A program made the translations under genes and the position numbers. Shown here in pieces: positions 1 through 9,239 of a DNA stretch of 64,000 nucleotides (its first letter is position 1; the number at the start of each line of letters is the position of its first letter). A model generated the notes under the pieces. It did not search any database, had not been told where the DNA came from, and saw only the letters and a program-made list of their open reading frames with translations. This DNA comes from Vulcanisaeta moutnovskia 768-28 (lineage in GTDB: Archaea; Thermoproteota; Thermoprotei; Thermoproteales; Thermocladiaceae): contig NC_015151.1 of the NCBI RefSeq assembly GCF_000190315.1, positions 186,001-250,000 of the forward strand. Direction: 5' to 3'.

Positions 1-561
1 CTTTATTATGCGTAGATCAATACCTGGCAACGTCTCTTTAAGCACGCCTTTGAATTCATCATTATTTGTAAGTATGAAGTACGTTATTAACTCATGCTCC
101 TTAAAAGACCCCTTAAAGACCCTACCTATTATTTCCTCATTAACGTCCTTACTGCAATTTCTTATTAATGGATCAATACTCTGACCGAAAACTCCCTCAA
201 ATACATGAGAAAACGGCAAATGACCTAGGTCATGCAATAATGCCGCTACTCTCATGTGCATTATTAATTCATCTTCTGTATCAAGACCTATGGATCTCCC
301 AAGACTCAGCAATAGATCTTTAATGTCATTTAATCTAAGTATTCTCTCAAGCATTAAGGTCACTATTTGAAGCATACCCAAGGAATGCTCAAACCTACTA
401 TGACGAGCTGAGGGATAAACCATGTATGTTAAGCCGAGTTGACGTATATGTCGTAACCTTTGCACGTACTTACAGGAATCAATAAACCTCGCTTCCTCAT
501 TCGTAAGTCTAATCCAACCAAGTGCTGGATCAGCAATAACCTTAGTAAAGCTTAGCACCAT
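1..561 (-). CDS. HD-superfamily phosphohydrolase, C-terminal end outside window
   Basis: Reading the minus strand from an ATG at 561 gives an open frame that runs off the left edge, so only about 187 N-terminal residues are seen. It carries the HD-phosphohydrolase signature: HSRFEHSLG at about residue 50, then LLHDLGHLPFSH at about residue 100, the metal-binding His-Asp pair. This matches the COG1078-type dGTPase-like family, which cleaves phosphate from (deoxy)nucleotides; the true substrate is not visible. A TATA-like ATATATTA centred near 587 sits 26 nt upstream of the ATG, fitting a leaderless start. The gene is divergent from the flavoprotein at 621. Confidence 0.85.
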   Translation of the reverse strand, partial: MVLSFTKVIADPALGWIRLTNEEARFIDSCKYVQRLRHIRQLGLTYMVYPSARHSRFEHSLGMLQIVTLMLERILRLNDIKDLLLSLGRSIGLDTEDELIMHMRVAALLHDLGHLPFSHVFEGVFGQSIDPLIRNCSKDVNEEIIGRVFKGSFKEHELITYFILTNNDEFKGVLKETLPGIDLRIIK

Positions 562-620
562 TTAATATGAAGAGACTAAAACATATATTAAATTGTTAAT
601 TCCTCCATAGAACACTTAGA

Positions 621-1799
621 ATGAGCAAAAGCGATATTATAGTGATTGGAGCAGGACCAAGTGGGCTTTACTTAGCCCGTGAATTAAGTAAGGTAATGAA
701 TGTAAGGATAGTTGAGGAAGATAAAGTGCTTGGTGTGCCACCTCACTGCACTGGACTTGTTAATCTTGATTCATTGAAGGCACTTAACGTTGCATCGCCG
801 ATCGTGAATACGTACCGTTATATAAGGTTAATAGACCTAAGTGGCAATAGCATAACCTTTGATTTCAAAAGAAGAGCAATAGCAATGCTTGATAGACCAG
901 GTCTTGAGCATTACCTTGCCGATGGATTAGGTAGTGCAACGTTAATATTGGGCGAGAGAGTTACCGAGTTGAGTAATGACTTTATTAGAACCAGGTCGAG
1001 AGAGGAGACGTTTAATTTAGCTGTGATTGCCGAGGGCGCTAATATGGCATTAACAAAGGAGATTATTCCTTGGAAGCCTACCTATGTTTACGGCGTACAG
1101 ACGGATACTAAATCATTTATTTCGAGCGAGTTAATGCCTAGGGGTGATGATGAGATAGTGGTTATATTTGATAGAAAACTAAGTGAGCATTATTTTGCCT
1201 GGATAGTACCGAGGGATTTTCATGAATTCAGGGTTGGGTTAGCTGATGATATCAACACGTGGACAAAATTTACTGAATTGCTAAAAATAATAAAGGCTGA
1301 ATATTTAAAGCCGTTCGGAGGCAAAGTAATAATTGGTGGATCACCTGATCATGTAGTTGCGGGCAATACTGCGGTAATAGGTGATGCCGCGGGTTTCGTT
1401 AAACCAATGACAGGTGGTGGGATTATAATGGGAATGCTTAGTGCAAAGATTCTGGCCGAAAGCATACATAATGTGATCAAGGAGGGCTTATCTATAAATG
1501 ATGCATTGGTAATATACGATACATTATTCAGAAAATACATTAGGGGAAAAATAAAGGCATTAGGTTCAGCATCACGTATCCTTCATATGATGATAAACAA
1601 TAGCCTAGATGATGCTATGCGCTTAATGAATAATGTGAATGTTGATGTTTATGATTACGATAATCATATTGACGCAATATTAAGGGCTGCTTCAAAAAGA
1701 CCTTGGTCATTCATTAGGGCGATTTTTACTGTTATGAACGAACTATCGCTAATAGAACCTGGTACAATTAGCGAATTAATTAAGGAAAATATGGAATAG
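621..1799 (+). CDS. geranylgeranyl reductase family FAD-dependent oxidoreductase
   Basis: The 392-residue protein begins with a Rossmann FAD-binding motif (VIGAGPSGLYLAREL, residues 8-22) and has the second FAD-contact motif GDAAGFVKPMTGGGI around residue 255. This layout is typical of archaeal geranylgeranyl reductases, which saturate the isoprenoid chains of membrane lipids or quinones. Length matches the family (about 390-450). GGPP synthase and isopentenyl phosphate kinase lie 19 kb away, so a lipid role is plausible, but the family also includes other flavoproteins and the substrate is inferred. It ends two bases before the convergent TyrRS gene. Confidence 0.75.
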   Translation: MSKSDIIVIGAGPSGLYLARELSKVMNVRIVEEDKVLGVPPHCTGLVNLDSLKALNVASPIVNTYRYIRLIDLSGNSITFDFKRRAIAMLDRPGLEHYLADGLGSATLILGERVTELSNDFIRTRSREETFNLAVIAEGANMALTKEIIPWKPTYVYGVQTDTKSFISSELMPRGDDEIVVIFDRKLSEHYFAWIVPRDFHEFRVGLADDINTWTKFTELLKIIKAEYLKPFGGKVIIGGSPDHVVAGNTAVIGDAAGFVKPMTGGGIIMGMLSAKILAESIHNVIKEGLSINDALVIYDTLFRKYIRGKIKALGSASRILHMMINNSLDDAMRLMNNVNVDVYDYDNHIDAILRAASKRPWSFIRAIFTVMNELSLIEPGTISELIKENME

Positions 1800-1801
1800 C
1801 T

Positions 1802-2926
1802 TTACCTAGTTATCTTCATTATATTGCCCATTTCTTCTATTAAGTGAGCCCCCTGACCCTCCTGGAACCACCTAATTATTGGCTCTAGGCGCTCAATAAC
1901 TTCATCAGCAACAGCATTCTTCAAATCCAGCGGATGTATCTTACCCTCAGTATATGCCTTAGTTAATTCATTAAAGGACCAAAACTCTAGTTGTCCACCA
2001 CCGTATTGTTGCGGTCTCTTTATTATGAATGGTTTATCTCTACGTTCTCTAAATGAGAATAAGTGCGCCAACTCAATCACAGGATTCATTTGAACCTCCC
2101 TAGGCGGGCAATAGGCCTTGAGTATTTTCTGGCGAACTGCCTCTACACTATCATGAAGGAATATGGCAGTATCCGGTAATGACTTACTCATCTTCATCTC
2201 GCTCAACTCTTCCCTGGACTCCTTACCCGTAATGTTTAACGCCGGTATTAGGCTGTGGAATAAGGCTATTGGCTTTACCTTCTCATTATTGAGCATTAAT
2301 GGGTAAAACCTAACCTTTAGGGCAACCTCCCTTGCAAGTACGTAAGCCTTCCTCTGGTCGATACCGCCATGCGCGATGTGCGAGCCAATGACAAAGACAT
2401 CAGCCACTTGAAGCAGTGGGTATACGAGCCATGACATTGGTACTGATTCACCCATTTTCCTACCAAGTATTGTTAGACTGTGCCTAATGTCAGCCATGTT
2501 AGTCATTCTAGCTAGGTCGAGTATTAAGTACCAATAATCATCATTATTATGATAAAGATCACTCGCCATGTAGAACCTCACATTGTCAGGATCACCACCA
2601 AGCACTTCTATCACCTTTCTAAATGTCTCAACATAATATCTATTCGCAACCCTCCTAATTAATTCAAGGTCGCCACCAAGCTTATTATTAAGCCATGAGT
2701 GTATGTCTGCAAGCAATATTGACACCTCAACACCAGCCTTTTGTAGATCAACAACCTTTGATAGGCTTACAATACCTGTACCGATGTGTATATAACCACT
2801 TATCTCAAAGCCTATGTAATGCTTTAGCCTAGCCCCCGTCTCCAAGTACTGCCTTAACTCATCAACCGTGAGTACCTCCTCCGTTGGATACCTGGTTATT
2901 AATGATAATTTCTCCTCAACATCCAT
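1802..2926 (-). CDS. tyrS: tyrosyl-tRNA synthetase
   Basis: A class I aminoacyl-tRNA synthetase of 374 residues. The HIGH-like motif is IHIGTG near residue 47, and the KMSKS motif appears intact as KMSKS near residue 245. The region [16 protein letters not shown] is characteristic of archaeal/eukaryotic TyrRS and related TrpRS; overall pattern and length favour TyrRS. It charges tRNA-Tyr. It is divergent from the DUF371 gene with 53 bp between start codons, and a central TAATTA-type element is placed about 26 nt from the start, consistent with a leaderless mRNA. Confidence 0.9.
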   Translation of the reverse strand: MDVEEKLSLITRYPTEEVLTVDELRQYLETGARLKHYIGFEISGYIHIGTGIVSLSKVVDLQKAGVEVSILLADIHSWLNNKLGGDLELIRRVANRYYVETFRKVIEVLGGDPDNVRFYMASDLYHNNDDYWYLILDLARMTNMADIRHSLTILGRKMGESVPMSWLVYPLLQVADVFVIGSHIAHGGIDQRKAYVLAREVALKVRFYPLMLNNEKVKPIALFHSLIPALNITGKESREELSEMKMSKSLPDTAIFLHDSVEAVRQKILKAYCPPREVQMNPVIELAHLFSFRERRDKPFIIKRPQQYGGGQLEFWSFNELTKAYTEGKIHPLDLKNAVADEVIERLEPIIRWFQEGQGAHLIEEMGNIMKITR

Positions 2927-2949
2927 TATTATTACCGTTAAAATTAAGA

Positions 2950-2957
2950 TAATTAAG
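2950..2957. promoter_or_regulatory. candidate shared TATA element for tyrS and DUF371 gene
   Basis: The palindromic TAATTA at 2950-2955 lies exactly midway between the divergent start codons at 2926 and 2979, about 26.5 nt from each. This is the spacing expected for leaderless archaeal transcripts in both directions. A second A/T-rich element (TTTAAAA, 2967-2973) is also present but is too close to the plus-strand start to act as its TATA box. Shared use is inference. Confidence 0.4.
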
Positions 2958-2978
2958 CTTTATTGATTTAAAATTTAC

Positions 2979-3443
2979 GTGGTCAGGGTAGTTATTGATA
3001 GGATAAGGGCTTGGGGGCATGTCAATGTTAGGGCTAGGCATAGGACAACGATTGAGGTTACGAGGGATGATCACTTAACGCCTAGGGGCGATTGCATAAT
3101 TGGTATTAGAGCTGATAAGGGTTTATCCAATATAAGTCCTGAATTAAAGGAGATAATAAGGAAGGATGAATCAATTGTAATAGTGATATTCATTGTTGAT
3201 GATTATTTTGATTATGTGATTGGTACAGGCTCATCAAAGTTAACCCTAAGCAATAGCAGCAAGCTAATTATTAGAAGGAGTAATTACATTGATGATGCAA
3301 CGCTAATGATTAAAGCGAACAAGGCGGCTATTGACCTCGATAGAAGACTCATAGATAGGTTAAAGAAGGAGAGTCTCTTGACAGTTTATATTGTAGGTGT
3401 TGACCTTGAGCAGGATAGAACAACTAAAGGCAATGGCGCTTAG
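2979..3443 (+). CDS. DUF371 family protein
   Basis: A 154-residue protein with a GTG start. The segment VTRDDHLTPRGDCIIG near residues 27-42, followed by RADKG, is the recognisable core of the archaeal DUF371 (COG2090) family, which has no established biochemical role. No membrane segments are seen. Its stop codon overlaps the next gene by 11 nt, so the two are probably co-transcribed and translationally coupled. Function unknown. Confidence 0.75.
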   Translation: MVRVVIDRIRAWGHVNVRARHRTTIEVTRDDHLTPRGDCIIGIRADKGLSNISPELKEIIRKDESIVIVIFIVDDYFDYVIGTGSSKLTLSNSSKLIIRRSNYIDDATLMIKANKAAIDLDRRLIDRLKKESLLTVYIVGVDLEQDRTTKGNGA

Positions 3444-4128
3444 AAAGTTAATCCATGTTGTGCTATCCGTATTCCTAATAATACCATTCATAGTGAATTT
3501 AGGAGTCTACGGCATATCAATGACCCTATACTTCGCGTTAATAGCCCTTGGTGTTTCCGTAATATATGTTATCCAGGTTAAAAGACCAATAATTACCGTA
3601 ATCCTGCTAGATGCCCTAACAAGTGCCAGGAGATCAATATTGCAGCAGGTCATTAAGTCACCAATAGGCTCAGCAATACCGATAGATACCCTGAATGATG
3701 GATTAATGAGGCTTGAGAAAACAGTTAAGGAATTACTTGAGAGTGTTGAGAGGGACTATGAGAGGAGAGGCGGGTACTTAGGAATCTTAATGGGGGCTAT
3801 TGGTGTATTGATTAGCCTGCTATTGACGAATAACTATGTTATTTACGGAATAATATCGGTAATAGTTTACGATACGATGAGCGCACTTGGTGGTGTACTC
3901 CTTGGAAGAGTTAAGCTACCCTTCAGTAACGCCACAATGGAAGGAACTCTTGTCGGCATGGCATCGTTAGTTACAGTCTTATTTCTACTCACAAACCAAT
4001 TAATTGGTTCCCTAACAATAACAGTAGTGGCCGCATTATCTGAGGCATATGGCATGGAGGATAACCTAGCCATACCTGTGACCACCTCCTTAATAGCCAT
4101 GGTCCTTAAACTACCTATAATTGCGTAA
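3433..4128 (+). CDS. SEC59/VTE5-like CTP-dependent lipid kinase, membrane protein
   Basis: An integral membrane protein of 231 residues, starting at the ATG at 3433 inside the end of the DUF371 gene; a longer upstream start at 3397 is less likely because it would add 12 unconserved residues. It opens with RKLIHVVLS, a hallmark of dolichol/phytol kinases, and has the ordered motifs DTMSALGGVLLGR, ATMEGTLVGM and EAYGMEDNLAIP that form the CTP-binding polytopic core of SEC59/VTE5/DGK1 kinases. A soluble insert (about residues 85-115) separates the first helices from this core. A polyprenol or glycerolipid substrate is inference. Confidence 0.7.
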   Translation: MALRKLIHVVLSVFLIIPFIVNLGVYGISMTLYFALIALGVSVIYVIQVKRPIITVILLDALTSARRSILQQVIKSPIGSAIPIDTLNDGLMRLEKTVKELLESVERDYERRGGYLGILMGAIGVLISLLLTNNYVIYGIISVIVYDTMSALGGVLLGRVKLPFSNATMEGTLVGMASLVTVLFLLTNQLIGSLTITVVAALSEAYGMEDNLAIPVTTSLIAMVLKLPIIA

Positions 4129-4164
4129 TTAATGTTTTAACAACACAACTTGTAAACAAAGGAC

Positions 4165-5157
4165 TTACTTACGCCTTTCCAAGACCCTGTATAGTTTATC
4201 CTCATCCTGCCAAACCCTACTTTTCATGACCTCATCCCAAAGCCTATTAAATACTGGATAACCAAGCATCTTCTCAAGTGCCCATTCCCTGGCGAATGTA
4301 CCATCCTTAATCTGCCTAATTGCATCCCTCATTAACCTCTTAACATCATCAGTTACGTATCGAGGACCCCAGGTTAAATGACCGTATTGACTCGTCGTAG
4401 AATGACCCTTAAGCTGCGCGAATAATCCCTTCTCGGCAATCGCCTTGGTTATGGCAATTAACTCACCAGAGGCCCAGAGTTCTAGCATTGCTGCTTCGGG
4501 TGATACTCCATTCTCAATAAGTACATTATAACCCTCAGCAAGTAGAAAGAGGAATGCTCCAGCCCACGTATGCTCACTGAATAGGTCCGTTACAGTCTCC
4601 TCCTCACAACTAGACTCAACAGCAACACCGCCTGGTCTCCCGATGGCTCCAATAGCCTTTGAGTAAGCTAATGTGTAATCCCATGCTTTACCGCTATGGT
4701 CATTCGCAACACCGATTAGTACGGGAAAGCCCTTACCATTCACGAAGTTATCCCTGACACCCTCACCAATCATTCGTGGGGCGACCATCACCACGTCAAC
4801 ATCCTTAGGTGGTTTTATGAAGCCGTAATACACATTATAACCACTGAGGAAGATCACGATCTTGCCTGGCAATAAGTTAGGTGCTATATCCCTTACCCAA
4901 ACCTCTGGCTGCACTTCATCAGGTATTGCCATAACTATGATATCGCCATGTTTAACCACTTCAGGGATTGAGTATACCGTGAAGCCCTGATCCCTAGCCC
5001 TACCTGCGTACTCATCCTCTATATTACCAATTACAACTTTAAAGCCACCATCCCTGAGATTAAGCGCTTGTGCGCTTCCTTGATTTCCAAACCCTATCAT
5101 TGCTATTGTCCTATCTCTTATTAATTCGGCATTTCCATCGAAATAAAGCCTCGCCAT
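4165..5157 (-). CDS. ketol-acid reductoisomerase-like protein with altered active site
   Basis: The 330-residue sequence aligns by eye along the full length of class I IlvC: N-terminal NAD(P)-binding motif MIGFGNQGSAQALNLRD (residues 20-36), MVAPR, ETVTDLFSEH and a knotted C-terminal domain. IlvC converts acetohydroxyacids in valine/isoleucine synthesis. However the catalytic His region (AHGFNIH in IlvC) reads LSGYNVYYG here, PGHTVR reads IGEGVR, and the second metal-site glutamate of the C-terminal helix is shifted or missing. Asp and Glu of the DLFxE metal motif are kept. It is therefore probably an IlvC paralogue with another substrate. TATA centred at 5184 supports this start. Confidence 0.75.
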   Translation of the reverse strand: MARLYFDGNAELIRDRTIAMIGFGNQGSAQALNLRDGGFKVVIGNIEDEYAGRARDQGFTVYSIPEVVKHGDIIVMAIPDEVQPEVWVRDIAPNLLPGKIVIFLSGYNVYYGFIKPPKDVDVVMVAPRMIGEGVRDNFVNGKGFPVLIGVANDHSGKAWDYTLAYSKAIGAIGRPGGVAVESSCEEETVTDLFSEHTWAGAFLFLLAEGYNVLIENGVSPEAAMLELWASGELIAITKAIAEKGLFAQLKGHSTTSQYGHLTWGPRYVTDDVKRLMRDAIRQIKDGTFAREWALEKMLGYPVFNRLWDEVMKSRVWQDEDKLYRVLERRK

Positions 5158-5216
5158 AATTAAGCAAGTAATGGCCTTAAATATAAATATTCATAATAAA
5201 GCGTTAGATCTGGTTT

Positions 5217-6134
5217 TTAGGTTCTTTCGTTCCATTGCCTCAGTAATTCATGCGCAGCATTAATTCCAAGTCTTTCAGGGTCTATGGATGAGTCTCTTAT
5301 TTTTACAATGACCTTTCTATTACCATTTATATCGGCAATACCCGCAATGAATTCCATGTAATTTCCATCATATATAGCGATACCACCAACTGGTACGTGA
5401 CAACCACCGCCAACAGTCCTTAGAAATGCCCTCTCGGCCAATGCCTCAACCATTGCCTTAGGATCACTTGCCTTCCTAAGGAGATCAATTAAATTAGTGT
5501 CCTTTTCACGCGTGACAACAGCTATTATTCCCTGCCCTGGTGCTGGTGGTAATAAATCAAGGGGTATGCGTGCATACCTTATATGGAGAGACTTCATGTC
5601 ATTGATTAGTCTTACTAGTCCAGCCTCGGCGATTACCACGGCATCGTAATCACCTCGAATCAATTTATTAATACGTGTATCAACATTACCCCTAATTACA
5701 TTTATTGAAATATCCTTCCTAACACTGAGGAGGAATGCCCTACGCCTAACGCTTGACGTACCTACCTTAGCACCGCTGGGTAGTGCCATTAAGTCACTTG
5801 GGTAATCATTCCTAACGACTAAGACATCAAATGGTGGATCCCTAGGTGAAAACCCAGCTATTACAAGGCCTGGACTAATCTCGCTTGGTAAATCCTTAAG
5901 GCTATGCACAGCTATATCTGCCTCATCCTTTAGTAATGCCAGGTTAACCTCCTTCTCAAAAATCCCTTTGGTACCGATTGCATATAATGGCTTATCCTGA
6001 ACCAAATCTCCGGTGGTTCTTATTATTATTACCTCAAATTGAATATTGGGTTCAACTCTCCTCAACATCCTCATAACAATATCTGACTGAATCAATGATA
6101 ACCTACTTCCTCTTGTCGCTATCCTAATTTTCAT
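5217..6134 (-). CDS. hemC: porphobilinogen deaminase (hydroxymethylbilane synthase)
   Basis: A 305-residue protein beginning IRIATRGSRLSLIQSD, the standard HemC N-terminus, with HSLKDLP near residue 81, GTSSVRRRAF near residue 130 and the cofactor-carrying cysteine in TVGGGCHVPVG near residue 245. HemC joins four porphobilinogen molecules into hydroxymethylbilane, the linear precursor of haem, sirohaem and cobamides, using a dipyrromethane cofactor on that cysteine. No other haem genes are in the window. A TTTAAATA promoter centred near 6161, overlapping the tail of the upstream gene, sits 27 nt from the ATG. Confidence 0.95.
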   Translation of the reverse strand: MKIRIATRGSRLSLIQSDIVMRMLRRVEPNIQFEVIIIRTTGDLVQDKPLYAIGTKGIFEKEVNLALLKDEADIAVHSLKDLPSEISPGLVIAGFSPRDPPFDVLVVRNDYPSDLMALPSGAKVGTSSVRRRAFLLSVRKDISINVIRGNVDTRINKLIRGDYDAVVIAEAGLVRLINDMKSLHIRYARIPLDLLPPAPGQGIIAVVTREKDTNLIDLLRKASDPKAMVEALAERAFLRTVGGGCHVPVGGIAIYDGNYMEFIAGIADINGNRKVIVKIRDSSIDPERLGINAAHELLRQWNERT

Positions 6135-6155
6135 TACATAGTGATAAATAATACA

Positions 6156-8459
6156 TTATTTAAATGCTAATGACTGCGCGAAGTCTTGGTACTTCTTAAA
6201 CGTGTCTTCACATATTATACTCGTACCATCCCTAGAGGATAAGTAAAGCCTTATCTTGTCAATGGCTTCTACGGCTGGGCATGACTTGATGATACCCTTA
6301 ATTATTTCCTGATCTTTACCACCGACCTTAAGCTTACTTTGAACAATCTCATCAGCGTAATCCTCATAAACAGGTAGTATAGGTATTACTACGTCAATGT
6401 TCTTCCTAATGAAGTCAATATCTATGGACCATGGATTAATACTCTCAAACACAATAACTAAATGCTTAGACTTGGCTATATTTAGTAACTTAAGTATATG
6501 ATTCATATCCTCATTAATTACTTTCTCAAGATTAGGCACATGAATTATTGCGTTATCAACAATGGAGATACTGGGATCCTTATAATCAATGATTGGTATA
6601 TTAAGGTGCTTAGCCACGTGATTTATTAACGCTGTCTTCCCCGATCTAGATGGACCTATCACTAATATTGATACTATGTACTTAAGCCCAAGATTATCCA
6701 TCATATCCCTTAATCTAACAGACGAGTCAATATAATCAATTAACTTAGACCTAGTATTCATATCTATTAAATCCACGGGATCCAACGTAATCACCATATT
6801 ACTACTTACATTCTTACTCTTTGCCTTAGGCCTTTCTCTCGTGGTCTCAGATTTCGATTCAGTCACTTGCGGTTTAGGTAGTTCTAAGGGCCTTTCCTCA
6901 CTAGTAGTACTCTCCTTCGGCGAGCTAATTGCAGATTCAATGCTCTCCTTTACATTATCCTCACTAATTGCCTTAGTCACGTTATTAGTATTTACAGTAC
7001 TTATTGTAACATTGGTATTTACCTGAGGAGCCACTTCCTTACTTACATTATTATTAATAGAAGTGATGCTTATGTTACTCTCAACGGCCTTGTCTTGTTT
7101 ATTCTGCTCCTCATTAATATACTTTGTTTGTACATGCTCTGTTTCATTCCCTTGAGCCGTAGTGTAGTTCACGATCTCAATACCATATTTTCTCAATCTA
7201 TTAAGGGCACTATAATTATTATTTATTATTAATGTATGTAACTTAGTACGTTTATTATAATCAATTAGCTTAGATATTAAATTCTTATTTATTTCATTTG
7301 GGATTATTATGAGTAATGATTTTTCATGTGTCCTAATGAACCAGTTAACGTCATCAGGTAGTTCATCAACATCGCCCTTAATTATGAAGCCCTTAGTCCT
7401 GGTTAATCCGAATAATACCTTACTAATAATCTCCATTTTGTCTTGAGACAGGGATGCGCTTAATGCAGTAATTCCAGTTTTAGATAATGTGTTTATTACT
7501 GTATTTACGAAATCCACATCATCCTTAGGCAATTTCTTAGCCCAATAACTATACTCAGTAATCATTAATGGATCCGTTATTGGTATCACAGACGATATTT
7601 TCCTTCTTACGTGTAGTAATGGAGTCCTTATTTTAGCGTTGGATTGTAAAATATCAAGTATATACATAAGAGACCCAATAATTAATGACCCAACAATAAA
7701 TAGGGGGGTCACTTCGTAATTCCATGCATTGCTGACTAAGGGCGCATAAAGTAGGGATGTGGTTATTAATTGTGGTGATATATTCATGATTACCTGAGCT
7801 ACATTGTTATTTAATGGTTGTAACATGACTAGCCTTGATAAATACCTACTTACTAATGATGGTGTTGCAATAATTATTATGAAGGCTAAATAAAGTGATA
7901 AATTATTTAGTTCATTATACATCATAAACGGGTTACCTGAATTACCGAAGAGAAGGGACCTTATTCCATACGTGATACTTAGATTCGCCGTATGCATTAC
8001 TGTTATTGGAATCCACATAATACCTTGATATGCTGCGGCAATCGCGTATAATAACGATAGTAATGAAAAAACAACCACCGACCTAATGCTATATCCCTTA
8101 GTTGATGGTATTATTGACAGTGGTATTGATAACCAGTAAAGTGGTGTAAAAAGTAAGGCCCATGATATTATGGCTATATCGTTAATAATACCAGCCTCAG
8201 TTATTAGGTAAGTGAGTAGGAGGAATGGCATTATTAATAATGATGCATGCCCTAGGGTGGTTATGAATGTTATTATTACGTATGTTATTATTATGGCAGT
8301 CGCCAGTCCATATCTTTTAAGTATCGATGATGCGGTTACCATAGCTAATAGTACCAGGAATACGTAGAGTGGCATTATTGGAAAGACCAAGTAGAGAACC
8401 AACACTGTGCTTATATCCATTAATGAGTAAACCGTGTTCTTTAATACATTCTGTTTCAC
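6156..8459 (-). CDS. unrecognised membrane protein with C-terminal P-loop ATPase domain
   Basis: I do not recognise this 767-residue protein. Residues 1 to about 275 contain roughly eight hydrophobic helices. A soluble region follows (about 280-440), then a low-complexity linker rich in Ser, Asn, Glu, Val and Lys (about 445-570). The C-terminal 166 residues hold a Walker A motif GPSRSGKT (602-609), and a hydrophobic strand ending in acidic residues (HLVIVFES, about 666-673) that could be Walker B. The architecture suggests a membrane-anchored NTPase. The start is GTG 8459, set by a TATA centred at 8485 (26 nt); a 15-nt palindrome covers it. It lies directly downstream of an HTH gene in the same orientation. 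Confidence 0.7.
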   Translation of the reverse strand: MKQNVLKNTVYSLMDISTVLVLYLVFPIMPLYVFLVLLAMVTASSILKRYGLATAIIITYVIITFITTLGHASLLIMPFLLLTYLITEAGIINDIAIISWALLFTPLYWLSIPLSIIPSTKGYSIRSVVVFSLLSLLYAIAAAYQGIMWIPITVMHTANLSITYGIRSLLFGNSGNPFMMYNELNNLSLYLAFIIIIATPSLVSRYLSRLVMLQPLNNNVAQVIMNISPQLITTSLLYAPLVSNAWNYEVTPLFIVGSLIIGSLMYILDILQSNAKIRTPLLHVRRKISSVIPITDPLMITEYSYWAKKLPKDDVDFVNTVINTLSKTGITALSASLSQDKMEIISKVLFGLTRTKGFIIKGDVDELPDDVNWFIRTHEKSLLIIIPNEINKNLISKLIDYNKRTKLHTLIINNNYSALNRLRKYGIEIVNYTTAQGNETEHVQTKYINEEQNKQDKAVESNISITSINNNVSKEVAPQVNTNVTISTVNTNNVTKAISEDNVKESIESAISSPKESTTSEERPLELPKPQVTESKSETTRERPKAKSKNVSSNMVITLDPVDLIDMNTRSKLIDYIDSSVRLRDMMDNLGLKYIVSILVIGPSRSGKTALINHVAKHLNIPIIDYKDPSISIVDNAIIHVPNLEKVINEDMNHILKLLNIAKSKHLVIVFESINPWSIDIDFIRKNIDVVIPILPVYEDYADEIVQSKLKVGGKDQEIIKGIIKSCPAVEAIDKIRLYLSSRDGTSIICEDTFKKYQDFAQSLAFK

Positions 8460-8468
8460 ATAGTGAAA
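8454..8468. promoter_or_regulatory. palindromic operator candidate over the start of the membrane ATPase gene
   Basis: TTTCACATAGTGAAA is a perfect 6-bp inverted repeat with a 3-nt centre. It covers the predicted transcription start, which is also the GTG start codon, of the minus-strand gene, 26 nt from its TATA box at 8482-8488. A protein bound here would block initiation. A further ATGTGAAAC copy in the other orientation occurs at 8523-8531. The neighbouring HTH protein is a possible binder, by inference only. Confidence 0.45.
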
Positions 8469-8551
8469 ACTGCGAAATAACTTATAAACCGTTTGTTTCT
8501 TAATAATTGAAAGAGAAAAACAAATGTGAAACCAGTAGAAACTGGTAGAAA

Positions 8552-9109
8552 CTATGAAGTATTATGTATTGACTTAATAACGTCGATCCACGGATTATCA
8601 CGTATAAATTCAGGCAGTGAATCGGTATTTAATTGCCCATTATTGGCATTATTAGTGATGGAGCCCTGATCCCTTACAGAATTAGAGGAGCAATTATTTA
8701 CGCCTCTCTTCTCTAATTCCTCAACCTTCTCAATTAATTTACCTATCAATTCTCTAAGAGACTTCAACTCCTTTATTAATTCACCCTGATAGGCGCTTTC
8801 ATACGAATAATCATTTTTAAGTGGCTGAATGGGCGAACCAGTAATGATTGAAAGACTTACATTGAAAACACTACTGTAATTATTCAATGCATATGCATTA
8901 TTGTCCACTTGGGTATTAATTTGTTTGTCATCATTCAATTGCGCAGATGCTTGATCTAAGCTCTTGGCAAATGCCCTATACTTAGAGATCGCCTTATACA
9001 CGGTGTTCACAGATATACCGAGCTTCTGCGCTATTTCCTTAGGCTTCAGCCCCTCATTAAAATAAAGCTTGGCGGCAAACTCCTCAGTCTTCGTTAATTT
9101 ACTCGACAT
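8552..9109 (-). CDS. helix-turn-helix protein, sigma-4/LuxR-like
   Basis: A 185-residue protein whose first 50 residues form a helix-turn-helix of the sigma70-region-4/LuxR type (EEFAAKLYFNEGLKPKEIAQ, then LGISVNTVYKAISKYR). The middle is polar and low in complexity; residues 110-135 form a probable coiled coil (ELIKELKSLRELIGKLIEKV), which would permit dimerisation. It lies 92 bp upstream of the membrane ATPase gene on the same strand and could regulate it, though no direct evidence shows this. TATA-like ATTTTTATTG centred at 9135 sits 26 nt upstream of the ATG. Confidence 0.65.
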   Translation of the reverse strand: MSSKLTKTEEFAAKLYFNEGLKPKEIAQKLGISVNTVYKAISKYRAFAKSLDQASAQLNDDKQINTQVDNNAYALNNYSSVFNVSLSIITGSPIQPLKNDYSYESAYQGELIKELKSLRELIGKLIEKVEELEKRGVNNCSSNSVRDQGSITNNANNGQLNTDSLPEFIRDNPWIDVIKSIHNTS

Positions 9110-9239
9110 ACATAATTAATTTATCGATCACAATAAAAATCAGTTTATGTACCTAAATTAATAAATTATTCATGTATTACTCATTAATATACGTCAATTA
9201 ACGGTAAATAATATAAACACTTATTACTGCACAATCTCG

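Noticed and set aside
8533-8553. tandem near-copies AGTAGAAACT/GGTAGAAACT
   Set aside because: Only two short copies, no further repeats; too weak to call a CRISPR or operator.
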